Shown here: piece by piece, positions 1-8,142 of the stretch
How the letters are laid out: every line of letters starts with the position of its first letter
Numbering within the stretch: position 1 is the first letter of the stretch
NCBI GenBank assembly: GCA_964581465.1
Contig: CAZOOP010000020.1
Location: forward strand, 1-59,052
Source of the DNA: WJMB01 sp964581465
Lineage (GTDB): Bacteria; RBG-13-66-14
Reading direction: 5' to 3'
DNA: 59,052 nucleotides
Made by a program: the position numbers and the translations under genes
Notes under the pieces: generated by a model
The model's database searches: none
The model's input: only the letters and a program-made list of their open reading frames with translations
Told to the model about the DNA's origin: nothing

Positions 1-1
1 C

Positions 2-160
2 CTGGCCGGGCGCCGGGTGGCCGTCTTGACCGAGGGCGAGCTGCCCGCCGGACGCCACACCGTTGCCTGGGACTGCGCCGGGGAAGCGTCGGGCGTCTAT
101 CTGCTACGGCTGGAGACGCGGGACGAATCCCTCAGCCGCCGGGTGGTGATCAGCCGCTAG
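2..160 (+). CDS. C-terminal end of a secreted protein with FlgD/Por-type sorting module (partial)
   Basis: Only the last 52 codons lie in the window; the frame is open from base 2 to the TAG at 158-160. The visible residues show the pattern RHTVAWD, then SGVYLLRLE, then a basic tail RRVVISR. This is the usual layout of the FlgD-like Ig fold or type IX-like C-terminal sorting domain that ends many secreted proteins in FCB-type bacteria. Known of the family: the module directs export or surface attachment. The rest of the protein is off the left edge, so its activity cannot be given. Confidence 0.6.
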   Translation: MAGRRVAVLTEGELPAGRHTVAWDCAGEASGVYLLRLETRDESLSRRVVISR

Positions 161-180
161 ACGGCGATTGGCAAGGGTGC

Positions 181-219
181 AAAATGCGGGGCGGGGTCAA
201 ATGACTCCGCCCCGCTTTG
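181..219 (+). terminator. Strong hairpin terminator
   Basis: A 14-bp stem (186-199 with 202-215, one G-T pair) with a two-base loop, flanked by an A run on the left and TTTGC on the right, 20 bases after the preceding stop codon. It probably ends the partial gene. Confidence 0.65.
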
Positions 220-360
220 CATCTACGCGGTTTGTCGCGGGGCCGACCCCAAAAGCCGACCGCAACACCATCCTTCAAACGCACCCGTAAGAGCGCGGAC
301 TCCTCAATCGCCCCTTCATCCACCGTCAGGGCTCTTGAACGATCACGCTGATCCAGCAAC

Positions 361-382
361 GGCGGGGTCAAAAGACCCCGCC
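361..382. terminator. GC-rich hairpin, probable terminator of minus-strand genes
   Basis: A perfect 9-bp stem GGCGGGGTC with an AAAA loop. It shares its stem sequence with the hairpin at 186-215. It lies about 115 bases downstream of the minus-strand pair at 496-1321 and may end that transcript. No gene is seen in 161-495. Confidence 0.4.
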
Positions 383-495
383 CCGCAGGGCTTGAGTTGA
401 CGGTCGCCGCCGACCGGCAGCGAACCTGACGGGACCGCTCGGACAGGCTGGGGAGCCTGTCCTTACTTGTGCTTGACCCAGGCGGCGCTCAGGGG

Positions 496-651
496 CTAGA
501 TCTTGCCGGTCAGCTCCTGGATCAACCCGGCGGCGTCGCGCAGGTAGTACTTGGCCTCGTCCCACATGCTCGACTGACCGGCGTTGTGCAGCAGTTCGGC
601 CAGCTCGCGCAGGTCGGTTCTCAGGATGTCGCGCAGCTTGTCGAGGTCCAT
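496..651 (-). CDS. Small helical protein, 51 aa, unknown function
   Basis: A 51-codon frame opening with ATG at 651 and closing with TAG at 496-498. It starts 22 bases downstream of the stop of the 674-1321 gene, and the sequence AGAGGAAGCGAG just before the ATG is a good ribosome binding site, so the two are probably co-transcribed. The product (starts MDLDKLRDILRTDLRELAEL) is rich in Leu, Asp and Arg with an amphipathic pattern, has no signal peptide or Cys, and looks wholly alpha-helical. I do not recognise a family. It may be a partner of the upstream membrane-anchored protein, whose C-terminal half is also helical; that is inference from adjacency. Confidence 0.6.
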   Translation of the reverse strand: MDLDKLRDILRTDLRELAELLHNAGQSSMWDEAKYYLRDAAGLIQELTGKI

Positions 652-673
652 CTCGCTTCCTCTCGCTTGTTGA

Positions 674-1321
674 TCAGTTGATGCTCAGCAGTTTCTCCAC
701 ACGGACCGTCTCGTCGATCAGCTCGTCCAGGGTGGCGCGCAGCGAGCGGACCGCCGCCACGGCCGCCTTTCGTTGTTCACGCTCTTCCACCCTGGTGAAG
801 GCCCGCCAGAGCTCGTCGACGCCCGCCTGGACGTCGCGCAGCCCCGCGGCCAGCCGCTTGAGGGCTCCGTCGTGCTCCCAGTCCTCGCCCACCCGCCGCG
901 GCGCGCGGAAGGTGATCTCCGCGAAGGAGGGCACCTCGCGCCGCTGGGCATCGGTGGATGAATCGAGCTTGACCAGCAAGCGGCCCAGGACGTTGTCGGT
1001 ATCGATCAGACCGAGGTGCAGCCGGGGCAGGCTCTCGTTGACGACCCCCCGGGCGTCGCCTTCGAGAACGCTGAGACGCTTGAGCGCCAAGTCCACGGGA
1101 TGGAGCAGCAGGGGCAGGGAGGCCGGCAGCTCGGCCGTTTCCCGGTAGAGCGGGGTGCGGACGGGCTCGATGCCCGGCGGCGGGCCGGCCTCGGGCAGGC
1201 CGGTGTGCGGCACGGAGGACGGTGCGGACGCCTCGCGGGCGCGTCGGCCCCGGCGCAGCCAGAAGCCGATGAGAAAGGCCGCCAGCACGAGGCCGCCGAC
1301 CCAGAATACCCAGGGATCCAT
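674..1321 (-). CDS. Membrane-anchored helical protein, unknown function
   Basis: 215 aa. One N-terminal membrane segment (about residues 4-22, WVFWVGGLVLAAFLIGFW) followed by a basic stretch RRGRRAR, which suggests an N-out, C-in anchor. A Pro-rich linker (30-70) leads to a mostly helical cytoplasmic part with heptad-like Leu and Val spacing, ending in a likely coiled coil (RSLRATLDELIDETVRVEKLL). No enzyme motif seen. It is the first gene of a two-gene minus-strand unit with the 51-aa protein. I do not recognise the family; a scaffold or regulatory role is possible but not shown. Confidence 0.65.
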   Translation of the reverse strand: MDPWVFWVGGLVLAAFLIGFWLRRGRRAREASAPSSVPHTGLPEAGPPPGIEPVRTPLYRETAELPASLPLLLHPVDLALKRLSVLEGDARGVVNESLPRLHLGLIDTDNVLGRLLVKLDSSTDAQRREVPSFAEITFRAPRRVGEDWEHDGALKRLAAGLRDVQAGVDELWRAFTRVEEREQRKAAVAAVRSLRATLDELIDETVRVEKLLSIN

Positions 1322-1369
1322 AAGAGGGCCTTTCGCTTGCCTGACCCCTGGATTATAGCAGATGCGGGG

Positions 1370-2704
1370 TTAATCGACCGGTGTCCCTTTGGCTGGATAG
1401 GGGGTCTGGTCGACGAGCTCCCGAGTATCCCCCTCCAGCTCCGGTTCCAGATCGATCGGGTTCATTTTGAACCGGTTCAGCAGTTCTTCGTAGTGCCGCT
1501 CGGTGTACAGCTCCCGGGTCTTCCGCGCGGCGTATCCGTTCAGGCTCTGGTTGTTCGACTGACGCAGCAGGATCAGGCTCAGGAAAACGGCGTTTTCCAG
1601 GTAGTCCGGCTTGTTGAAGGCCCGGACGATGCAGTTCTCAGCGTATTGCTCCTCGCAGTACAGCAGCATCAGCAGGAAGCGCTTGAGATGATCGAAGCGT
1701 TCAGCGAGGTAGGAACGCTGGATCAGCTTGAAGAGGTCCGTCGCCTTCGGGATGTCGTAATTGTAGCGGTTAAGGTAATGCGGCCGGTTCTTGAGCAGAT
1801 AAGTGTAGGTGTACACCAGCTCGGTGATGATCACGTCCAGGTCGTGGATCCGCTGCTCGCAGACCTTCTTCGAGCGGAACTTCGCCTCGATCTTCCGGGC
1901 GAAAAGGCTCAGCATCTCGACGTACTCGTCGATCGTCCACCGGGTCTCGTTGGTCTCGTACTCCTTGGACAGGCAGACCATCTTGTAGGAGTTCTTGAGG
2001 ATGCTGTGCAGCAGATCGTCGTTGTAGTCTTCGAACATGAAGATATTCTTGATCAGCAGGCCCAGTTTCTTGATCAACTCCCGCTTTTCGTTGCCCCGCT
2101 TGGTAATCGTCGACATGTGGTAGTAGAAGTTCTGGATGATGTCCTCGATGTACTCGATCTTCTTGAAGCTGTTGAGATAGAAGATGATCGTGCCGTTGAG
2201 TTCGTCGATGATGCAGTTGCGATCGGCGATGGTGTCGGCCGAGTAGGCCAGCTTGCGCAGGTTGTCCAGGTGGTAGCTGATGCACTTGCGGGCCTGAGCG
2301 CTTTTGCTGACGTCGCCGTCGAGGGCGCTCTCGTTGCGTTGGAGGATCCGCTTGATTTCAGCCTTCGCCCGTTTGGCGACCTTCTTGGCGATGTCGCAGA
2401 CCCGGATCGTGCGCACGAAGTAGAGCCAGATGCCGATGGTCACGATGGAGAGGACGGCGGGGATCAGGAAGAGCTGCTCACTGTAGATCAGCTCGCCGAC
2501 CAGAAAACCGTAGAGGAACCAGGTCAGCACGTTGAGGCCGACGGCGGTGATGATGACCAGATACTTGTCCCGGTAGTATTCTTCGTGCAGGCTCTGGGCG
2601 GCCTTGGTCAACTGGATCGAGGTCAGCACCCGGGGCAGGCCGAGCAGGAAGATCAGCACCACGAAGATCAGCTCGGTGATGGAGAGCAGGCTGTCGATGA
2701 TCAT
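1370..2704 (-). CDS. Multi-helix membrane protein with large cytoplasmic domain
   Basis: 444 aa. Three hydrophobic segments lie in the first 100 residues (about 8-26, 48-70, 76-97), then a charged, helical, Lys- and Tyr-rich C-terminal domain of about 340 residues with no recognisable catalytic motif. Its AT content and Lys/Ile/Asn use are higher than in most neighbours. It is the last gene of a tight minus-strand operon: the stop of the receiver-like gene at 2712 is 7 bases before its ATG, and the ribosome binding site lies across that junction. The context suggests it works with the two receiver-like proteins upstream, perhaps as a membrane sensor or output. Family not recognised. Confidence 0.65.
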   Translation of the reverse strand: MIIDSLLSITELIFVVLIFLLGLPRVLTSIQLTKAAQSLHEEYYRDKYLVIITAVGLNVLTWFLYGFLVGELIYSEQLFLIPAVLSIVTIGIWLYFVRTIRVCDIAKKVAKRAKAEIKRILQRNESALDGDVSKSAQARKCISYHLDNLRKLAYSADTIADRNCIIDELNGTIIFYLNSFKKIEYIEDIIQNFYYHMSTITKRGNEKRELIKKLGLLIKNIFMFEDYNDDLLHSILKNSYKMVCLSKEYETNETRWTIDEYVEMLSLFARKIEAKFRSKKVCEQRIHDLDVIITELVYTYTYLLKNRPHYLNRYNYDIPKATDLFKLIQRSYLAERFDHLKRFLLMLLYCEEQYAENCIVRAFNKPDYLENAVFLSLILLRQSNNQSLNGYAARKTRELYTERHYEELLNRFKMNPIDLEPELEGDTRELVDQTPYPAKGTPVD

Positions 2705-2711
2705 TTACACC

Positions 2712-3383
2712 TCACTTGGTTTTCGCCCGGGCGATGCGCTTGATCAGGCTCAGCAGGGCGCTGTCTTCGGCGTTGGCCTTCCACTGATAATGGTTGTCCT
2801 TGGGTAGGTTGCACATTTCAAGGAATTGTTCGACGGTGGAGTGGGTGTCGATGGTGAAGATGCCCACCTGCTTGTGCTTGAAGAGACTCTTGATCCAATC
2901 CGGGTAGTTTTTCAGGGGAACCATCGCGTAGGGTCGTTGAACTGAGCCGTAGAGGGTGAAAAGGAACTCGTAACCCAGTATGGGGGCGTTCATGTGCTGG
3001 TTTAGTCGCTTGAGAAGCACCGTATAGGTGTAGCTGTCAAGCTCGGGTCGATACTGGTCGATTTCCGCCTTGAGCTGTTGTTGATCCGAGTCCTTTTTCC
3101 GAGCCAGTCTCTGATATCTGATGTAGAAGCGGTGCAGCTCCGGCTCCAACTCAGCATCCGGTTCATTGCCGATGGCCACGTGGTTGTCGAAGATGATCAT
3201 GTCGTAGCGTTTGCGCTCGATTAAGCGCACCGCTTCCATGATCGTCGGGGCGATATCCAGCTTGTAGTCTTTTTGGTTTTCGCGGTGGAAGTGCTCGACG
3301 AAGCGCGCCGCTCCGTCGTCCACGGCGTCCTCGATGAAGAGGACCTTTTTGATCGAGTTCCTGTTTTCTTGTTTCTCCTCCAT
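2712..3383 (-). CDS. Receiver-like protein, paralogue B
   Basis: 223 aa. The N-terminal ~75 residues fit a response-regulator receiver-like fold: VLFIEDAVDD (strand 1 plus an acidic pair) and YDMIIFDNH (strand 3 with a candidate phospho-acceptor Asp near residue 66). The remaining ~140 residues are shared only with the neighbour at 3395-4078 and contain no HTH, GGDEF, EAL or HD motif. The two proteins are nearly identical over long blocks, including the C-terminal NAEDSALLSLIKRIA, so they arose by tandem duplication. AAAGGAGCGCACG before the ATG is a strong ribosome binding site, 11 bases after the preceding stop. A role in signal transduction is inferred from the fold only; a cyclic-phosphate-processing receiver variant is another possibility. 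Confidence 0.55.
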   Translation of the reverse strand: MEEKQENRNSIKKVLFIEDAVDDGAARFVEHFHRENQKDYKLDIAPTIMEAVRLIERKRYDMIIFDNHVAIGNEPDAELEPELHRFYIRYQRLARKKDSDQQQLKAEIDQYRPELDSYTYTVLLKRLNQHMNAPILGYEFLFTLYGSVQRPYAMVPLKNYPDWIKSLFKHKQVGIFTIDTHSTVEQFLEMCNLPKDNHYQWKANAEDSALLSLIKRIARAKTK

Positions 3384-3394
3384 CGTGCGCTCCT

Positions 3395-4078
3395 TTACTG
3401 ATGGGCGTGGTGGCTGGGGTCCTGGGGTTTATTGGCGGCGATACGTTTGATCAGGCTCAGCAGGGCGCTGTCTTCGGCGTTGGCTTTCCACTTGTAATGG
3501 TTGTCCTTGGGTAGGTTGCACATTTCAAGAAACTGTTCGACGGTGGAGTCGTTATCGATCGTGAAGATGCCCACCTGTTTGTTCTCGAAGAGACTCTTGA
3601 GCCAATCCGGGTACTTCTTCAACGGGATCATGGCGTCGTCTATCTTGACAGCGCCGTAGAGGGTTAAGAGGAATTCGTAGCCCAGTATGGGGGCGTTCAT
3701 GTGCTGGTTTAGTCGCTTGAGAAGCAATGAATAGGTTTTGCTGTCAAGCTCGGGTCGATACGGGTCGATTTCCGGCTTTAGCAGTTGTTGTTCGGAGTAC
3801 TTTTTCCGAGCCAAGTGCTGATATCTGATGTAGAAACGGTGCAGTTCCGGCTCCAACTCCGCATCCGGTTCATTGCCGATGGCCACGTGGTTGTCGAGGA
3901 TGATCATGTCGTAGCTTTTGCGCTCGATGTAGCGCACCGCTTCCATAAACGTCGGGGCGACTTCCAGCGTGTAGTCGGTGTCGTTGTGGCGGTGGAAGTG
4001 ATCGACGAAGCGCGCCGCTCCGTCGTCCACGGCGTCCTCGATTAAGAGGACCCTTTTTATTTGCCATTGCGCGGCCAT
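3395..4078 (-). CDS. Receiver-like protein, paralogue A
   Basis: 227 aa from the ATG at 4078, preceded by GGAGGGAGCG, the best start; an in-frame ATG 30 bases upstream lacks a binding site. N-terminal receiver-like features VLLIEDAVDD and YDMIILDNH with a candidate phospho-acceptor Asp. The middle part (GNEPDAELEPELHRFYIRY) and the tail are almost the same as in the 2712-3383 protein, giving a tandem paralogue pair. First gene of a three-gene operon ending with a membrane protein. A plausible minus-strand sigma-70 promoter lies at 4134-4162. No output domain of known type is visible; function unknown. Confidence 0.55.
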   Translation of the reverse strand: MAAQWQIKRVLLIEDAVDDGAARFVDHFHRHNDTDYTLEVAPTFMEAVRYIERKSYDMIILDNHVAIGNEPDAELEPELHRFYIRYQHLARKKYSEQQLLKPEIDPYRPELDSKTYSLLLKRLNQHMNAPILGYEFLLTLYGAVKIDDAMIPLKKYPDWLKSLFENKQVGIFTIDNDSTVEQFLEMCNLPKDNHYKWKANAEDSALLSLIKRIAANKPQDPSHHAHQ

Positions 4079-4133
4079 CGCTCCCTCCGTTGTTATGAGC
4101 GTCCCCACTTTGCAGGAAAAACTCGATACTTAC

Positions 4134-4162
4134 AGTCTAGCCAGCCGACCAATAAATTTCAA
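4134..4162 (-). promoter_or_regulatory. Sigma-70-like promoter for the receiver operon
   Basis: On the minus strand TTGAAA (4157-4162) is separated by 17 bases from TAGACT (4134-4139), about 56 bases before the ATG at 4078. A plus-strand TATAAT at 4164-4169 overlaps the same spacer and may serve the divergent PHP gene, though it lacks a good -35. Confidence 0.5.
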
Positions 4163-4259
4163 GTATAATATTCGTGATGACTATAGTGTTCAAGGGCCGC
4201 TCACTTTCCCCCCGCCCTGTGATACAATCCCGCGGAAAACGCCTCCACCCGAGGTTCCC

Positions 4260-5096
4260 GTGCTCGACACCCACCTGCACAGCAAGCTCTCCGCCGACAG
4301 CTCGACGGACCTCGAGGTCTACGCCGGACTGGCCGCCCGCCACGGCTATCTGGCGCTGGAGTCCACCGAGCACCTCGACCTGGACCCCCGCGACTTCTCC
4401 TTCGGCTACTACGATCCCGCGGCCCATCAACAAGCCGTGGCCGCGGCGCGCCAAGCGGCGCCCGAGACCTTCATCGGCCTGGGCGCCGAGTTCACCTACT
4501 CCCCCGTGCGCGAAGACGAAACCGCCGACTGGCTCGAACGCGTCCCCTTCGACTACGCCCTGGGCAGCGTCCACCTCCTCGACGATATCGGCGCCGCCGT
4601 CTCCTCGCGCCGCGGCGCCCTCGAGTTCTTCCGCGACAACCCCCGCGAAGAGGCCTACGGCCGCTACTTCGCCTACCTCTATCGCGCCGCCCAGAGCGGC
4701 CTCTACCAAGCCCTCGGTCACGTCGATATCTGCAAGCGCTACGGTGTGCTCGTCTACGGAGCCTTCCAGACCCGACGCTGGGAGAGCGAGCTGCGCGCCG
4801 TATTCCGCGCCTGCACCCTCACTAACACCGGCATCGAGCTCAACGTCTCCGGCTGGGGCCAGGCCCCCGCCGAACCCTACCCCAACCTCGAAGCCCTCGA
4901 ACTGGCCCGCGAAGAAGGCCTCGAACTGGTCACCGTCGCCACCGACGCCCACTCCACCAAGAACTTCGGACCCCTGCCGATCCGCCGGGGCCTCGAATAC
5001 CTCCGGGCCGCCGGTTTCCAGCGCGTCTATTACTGGCGCGAACGCGCCGCCGTTCCCGTCGAGATCAACGACCTGCTGGCCGCCTATCGCCGTTGA
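4260..5096 (+). CDS. PHP-domain phosphoesterase, histidinol-phosphatase type
   Basis: 278 aa from the GTG at 4260 (GAGG five bases upstream); earlier in-frame codons run through the promoter region and are unlikely to be translated. The polypeptide opens with the PHP motif DTHLHSKLS, followed by ESTEHLDLD, GAEFTYS, LGSVH and, near the end, VATDAHS, which supply the metal-binding His and Asp residues expected of the HisK-type PHP family. Family knowledge: dephosphorylates L-histidinol phosphate, the step after HisC; a hisC lies at 52.6 kb in this window. It could equally be another phosphoesterase of the PHP fold. Length fits the family. Confidence 0.75.
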   Translation: MLDTHLHSKLSADSSTDLEVYAGLAARHGYLALESTEHLDLDPRDFSFGYYDPAAHQQAVAAARQAAPETFIGLGAEFTYSPVREDETADWLERVPFDYALGSVHLLDDIGAAVSSRRGALEFFRDNPREEAYGRYFAYLYRAAQSGLYQALGHVDICKRYGVLVYGAFQTRRWESELRAVFRACTLTNTGIELNVSGWGQAPAEPYPNLEALELAREEGLELVTVATDAHSTKNFGPLPIRRGLEYLRAAGFQRVYYWRERAAVPVEINDLLAAYRR

Positions 5097-5118
5097 ACCA
5101 CCGGAACGCCGTCGACGA

Positions 5119-5187
5119 GGCCCGGCGCGCTTGTTGCCCGCCGCCTCCGGACTCGGAGGCGGCGGCGAGCAAGAAGCGTGACGGGCC
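5119..5187. repeat. Sigma-54-like palindrome, copy H9 (divergent form)
   Basis: Arms 5119-5137 and 5169-5187 with a further inner perfect stem (CCGCCGCCTCCG) so that the whole forms one long hairpin. The left arm holds CGGCGCGCTTGTTGC (GG-N10-GC, sigma-54-like); the right arm has lost one of the GG bases. It starts 22 bases after the PHP gene stop. See copies H1-H8. No gene is seen in 5097-5568. Confidence 0.6.
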
Positions 5188-5512
5188 GGCGGTCGCGGGT
5201 CGGTCCTCCGAGACCGGGCGGAGTCGTCGACAGCCGGGCTGAACAGGTCGCTCTACCCAGTGTTATGGGTAGGCGGCAATGTGCCTCTTGAGGAGAAACA
5301 CATTCGATTCGCAATCCACCCGAGCTAAGCCGATACGCTGTTATTTGTGTATAACGGGCTGATAGAGGGTCCGGTATGAATCGGTTGATCCACAGCCTCC
5401 ACCTTTCGGCGAAACGGCACCGCTAGTAGCTATGTCGTGAGTAATTGAGGCAGCACCCAGCCAGCCTGCTTTGCTCCGGGCAGGATGAAGCAGGATGCAT
5501 TCGAAGCACAAC

Positions 5513-5538
5513 AAACCCCGGAATAGCTCCGGGGTTTT
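5513..5538. terminator. Bidirectional rho-independent terminator
   Basis: A 10-bp stem AAACCCCGGA/TCCGGGGTTT with a five-base loop, T run on the plus strand and an interrupted T run on the minus strand. It is placed to end the minus-strand gene at 5569-6207. The bases at 5190-5510 have no gene I can support. Confidence 0.75.
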
Positions 5539-5568
5539 ATGTTGCAACAGAAAGTGGACGAGTGGTTT

Positions 5569-6207
5569 CTAAACCTCATCCCCGCCCGGGGGCAGGGCCT
5601 CGAGGTCGTCCTCGGGCGGTTCGTCGGCGGCGGCGCCGCCGGAGATGCTGGCGCTGACCCGCACCGGCTCGCGCTTACGCTCGTCGTAGTCCACCCGGCC
5701 GTAGACCAGGCTGACGGTCACCCCGCCCAGGATGCTCACCAGCAGGCCGCCGAAGGCCCACAGCCCGATCAAGCCGCCGAACTCGTAGGTCAGGTACTTG
5801 TTGAGCGCCTCGGGCAGGCCGCCGAGCAGCCAGACCGCGGCGCCGAAGACTATCCCCTTGAGGAAGCCCACACCCCAGACGTGCTGTTCGACGGCGGCGT
5901 AGAAGAGTCCCCAGACCAGCCCGATGATGAAGCCGACACCGATGCGCGCCAAGTAGTAGATGAAGCCCAGACTGCGGAAGGCCACGGTCGAGCGCTGGGG
6001 CACCGTGGTGGGGGTGTCGTCGCTTTCACGTTCCTCCTCGACGTCGGCCCCGGCATCGGCGGACTGCTCCTCGACGACGACCATGGTGGTTGCCGCGGCG
6101 GGAGCCACCCAGTCGATGATCATGTAACCCACGGCCATCACCGCGCCGGCGATGATCCCGGCCAGGATTCCCCGCTTGTAGCGGGCCTTGTGCTTGCGTT
6201 TGGACAT
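5569..6207 (-). CDS. Integral membrane protein, unknown function
   Basis: 212 aa. A basic N-terminus (MSKRKHKARYKRG) precedes a first membrane segment (about 14-36). A variable acidic, Thr-rich linker follows, then three more hydrophobic segments (about 80-105, 112-135, 142-168), rich in Gly as in tightly packed helices. The C-terminal 40 residues are acidic and hydrophilic. No transport or enzyme motif is visible. Single transcription unit with a terminator directly downstream. Family not recognised. Confidence 0.65.
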   Translation of the reverse strand: MSKRKHKARYKRGILAGIIAGAVMAVGYMIIDWVAPAAATTMVVVEEQSADAGADVEEERESDDTPTTVPQRSTVAFRSLGFIYYLARIGVGFIIGLVWGLFYAAVEQHVWGVGFLKGIVFGAAVWLLGGLPEALNKYLTYEFGGLIGLWAFGGLLVSILGGVTVSLVYGRVDYDERKREPVRVSASISGGAAADEPPEDDLEALPPGGDEV

Positions 6208-6318
6208 CGGGCCTCCGTGGCGACTAGGGCGGTTATGGCTCTCGGATCATGAAAATCACCTTGATTATAATCGACGGGCGCCGGGTAACTCAAGGCCGTT
6301 GCGCCGTGACGGCTTCGA

Positions 6319-6348
6319 TTGCATCTTGCCTCGAAACCCTGCTATAAT
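6319..6348 (+). promoter_or_regulatory. Sigma-70-like promoter with long leader
   Basis: TTGCAT (6319-6324), 18 bases, TATAAT (6343-6348), then about 360 bases to the ATG at 6710. The leader (6355-6709) has no supported reading frame and no riboswitch I recognise; it might hold a small RNA or a long 5' UTR. Confidence 0.5.
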
Positions 6349-6709
6349 GCTATAGATAAGCATCCAAGCAGTCTTGTGGAGCAAGATAGACTTGGGTGGA
6401 TTAGACCTGAATGGGCTCGGATGGCACAGGGTCCTCGCGCTCCAGGCGGCATTGTCGACCCGACCGCTCCGTTGTCACCTCGGCGCCGGGATATCTTGAC
6501 GTACCACCGGATTGCCGAGTTGATCGAGTTGTTGTCGACCCATCCGTGGGTTTCGTTTCCGTTGTGATCGCTTCGCCCGGCGCCGCCGGGTTTACTCTGA
6601 TACTGATACCGCCGGGCCTGATTCGTTAATTGAACCTTTTCCGCGTGTCGGTCTAACCATCTCTTTAGACCGTCCGCCGAAGTCAACCGGAAGGAATCGA
6701 GGCGCCCAC

Positions 6710-7639
6710 ATGGCTGAAGACCGCTTTTACGTCAAGTTCTGGGGGGTGCGGGGCAGCTACCCCGTGGCCGACGAAGAGATGCTGGGGTACGGCGGCAACA
6801 CCTCCTGTGTAGAGGTTCGCGCCGGCGACCACCTGGTCATCATCGACGCCGGCACGGGGATCATCAAGCTCGGTCAGGAGATCTATGAAAAGTACCTGGC
6901 CAAGCCGAAGAGCGAGCGCAAGAACGGGCTGATCATCAACATCCTGATGACCCACACCCACCACGACCACACCCTGGGCTTCGGCTTCTTCCCCCCGGCG
7001 TTCAGCATCTCGACGACGGTCTACATCCTCGGTCCGCGGGTGTTCGCCCACGACCTCGAGGAGATCATGTCGATGTCCATGCTACCGCCCTTCTTCCCGG
7101 TGCAGCTCGAGGACATGGGCTCGATGAAGGTCATCCACAACATCAAGGACACCCACGTAATCGTCTTCGACCAGCCCGGCGCCGAGCCCAAGCTCTTCCA
7201 CATGACCGACGTACCCCACGATCTGCCCGCAAGCGCCCTCAAGGTCTACAACTACCGCACCTACGCCCACCCCCAGGGCGGCTGCACCATTTACAAGTTC
7301 GTCTACAAGGGCAAAACCTTCGTCCACGGCACCGACACCGAGGGCTACAGCGGCGGCGACGCCCGGCTGATCCGCTTCGCCCGGGGCGCTGACCTGCTCT
7401 CCCACGACGCCCAGTACGCCGACGAGGACTACGCCAAGGGCACCTTCCAGGGCTTCGGCCACTCCACGCCGTCGATGGCCGCCGAGGTCGCCAAGCGCGC
7501 CAAGGTCAAGCAGTTGGGCCTGATTCATCACGACCCGCGCCACAATGACGAACGCGTGGCCGAGCTCGAAGCCGTGGCCCGGAAGATCTTCCCCGACACC
7601 GTCGCCGTGCGCGAGGGCCAGCGCTTCGACCTCCTCTAA
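6710..7639 (+). CDS. Metallo-beta-lactamase-fold hydrolase
   Basis: 309 aa. Begins KFWGVRGSYPV and GGNTSCVEV, typical of the phosphodiesterase-like branch of the fold, followed by the metal motif THTHHDH (HxHxDH) near residue 84 and, later, HGTDTEGY, LSHDAQY and GFGHST with the remaining His and Asp ligands, ending near HHDPRH. No signal peptide: a cytoplasmic binuclear-metal hydrolase. In signalling bacteria proteins of this type are often cyclic-nucleotide or nucleic-acid phosphodiesterases; the substrate here is not determinable. It is followed after 21 bases by a Roadblock-domain gene, probably co-transcribed. Confidence 0.75.
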   Translation: MAEDRFYVKFWGVRGSYPVADEEMLGYGGNTSCVEVRAGDHLVIIDAGTGIIKLGQEIYEKYLAKPKSERKNGLIINILMTHTHHDHTLGFGFFPPAFSISTTVYILGPRVFAHDLEEIMSMSMLPPFFPVQLEDMGSMKVIHNIKDTHVIVFDQPGAEPKLFHMTDVPHDLPASALKVYNYRTYAHPQGGCTIYKFVYKGKTFVHGTDTEGYSGGDARLIRFARGADLLSHDAQYADEDYAKGTFQGFGHSTPSMAAEVAKRAKVKQLGLIHHDPRHNDERVAELEAVARKIFPDTVAVREGQRFDLL

Positions 7640-7660
7640 CCCCAGCGGTGGTTATACTAG

Positions 7661-8086
7661 ATGAGCCCGACCCACAGCCAAAACGTTCTGACATCCCTGG
7701 AGGAGCTGGCCCGGAGTTTCGACGACCTGGCCGGCTTCATCGGCGTGGCGGTCTACTCCCCCGAAAACGAGCTGATCATCAGCCACAGCCCCTTCGGCCT
7801 GACGATCGAGCAGGCCGGCCCCGGGCTTAACAAGCTTTTCAGCGGCGCCGTCGACGTCCTCGGCGAGCTCGACCTCATCCCACCGCGCCTGCTGCATCTC
7901 GAATCCGAGGAGACCAACCTGCTGGTCTACTCCTACAACGAGTGCATAGATCCGTCCCGCAGCCAACAGGACGCCCTCTGCTTCCGCAGCGTGTTGATGC
8001 TCGAGGCCGCCGGCTCCATCGGCATGGCCAAGCTGCGGATGAAGAAGTTCGTCCGCGCCGCCGCCATGCTCCTCCACGAGAACTAG
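7661..8086 (+). CDS. Roadblock/LC7 (MglB-like) domain protein
   Basis: 141 aa. The opening helix and VLTSLEELARSFDDLAGFIGVAVYSPENELI match the start of Roadblock/LC7 domains; the central strand and C-terminal amphipathic helix are present. Family knowledge: these dimeric proteins act as GTPase-activating partners or scaffolds of small Ras-like (MglA) GTPases. No GTPase gene lies in the window, so the partner is unknown. Starts 21 bases after the hydrolase gene; a TATACT hexamer sits immediately upstream (7653-7658) but without a good -35. Confidence 0.65.
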   Translation: MSPTHSQNVLTSLEELARSFDDLAGFIGVAVYSPENELIISHSPFGLTIEQAGPGLNKLFSGAVDVLGELDLIPPRLLHLESEETNLLVYSYNECIDPSRSQQDALCFRSVLMLEAAGSIGMAKLRMKKFVRAAAMLLHEN

Positions 8087-8089
8087 AAA

Positions 8090-8112
8090 GCCCGACGCCG
8101 GCTACGTCGGGC
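8090..8112 (+). terminator. Hairpin after the Roadblock gene
   Basis: An 8-bp perfect stem GCCCGACG/CGTCGGGC directly after the stop codon; the T run is poor, so it may act as a weak terminator or mRNA end. Confidence 0.45.
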
Positions 8113-8142
8113 CTACGTGCCTCCGCCCTCGCAATTGCGATT

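Noticed and set aside
1016..2743. Long plus-strand frame (575 codons) over the minus-strand membrane-protein genes
   Set aside because: Mirror frame of GC-rich coding DNA; the minus-strand frames have signal or membrane features and binding sites, this one has none.
5339..5540. Possible small RNA ahead of the terminator at 5513
   Set aside because: The bases resemble a structured RNA in places, but no SRP, 6S or RNase P signature is present and I could not fold a convincing model by eye.
6355..6709. Riboswitch in the long leader of the metallo-beta-lactamase-fold gene
   Set aside because: No known riboswitch core motif recognised; left as unexplained leader.
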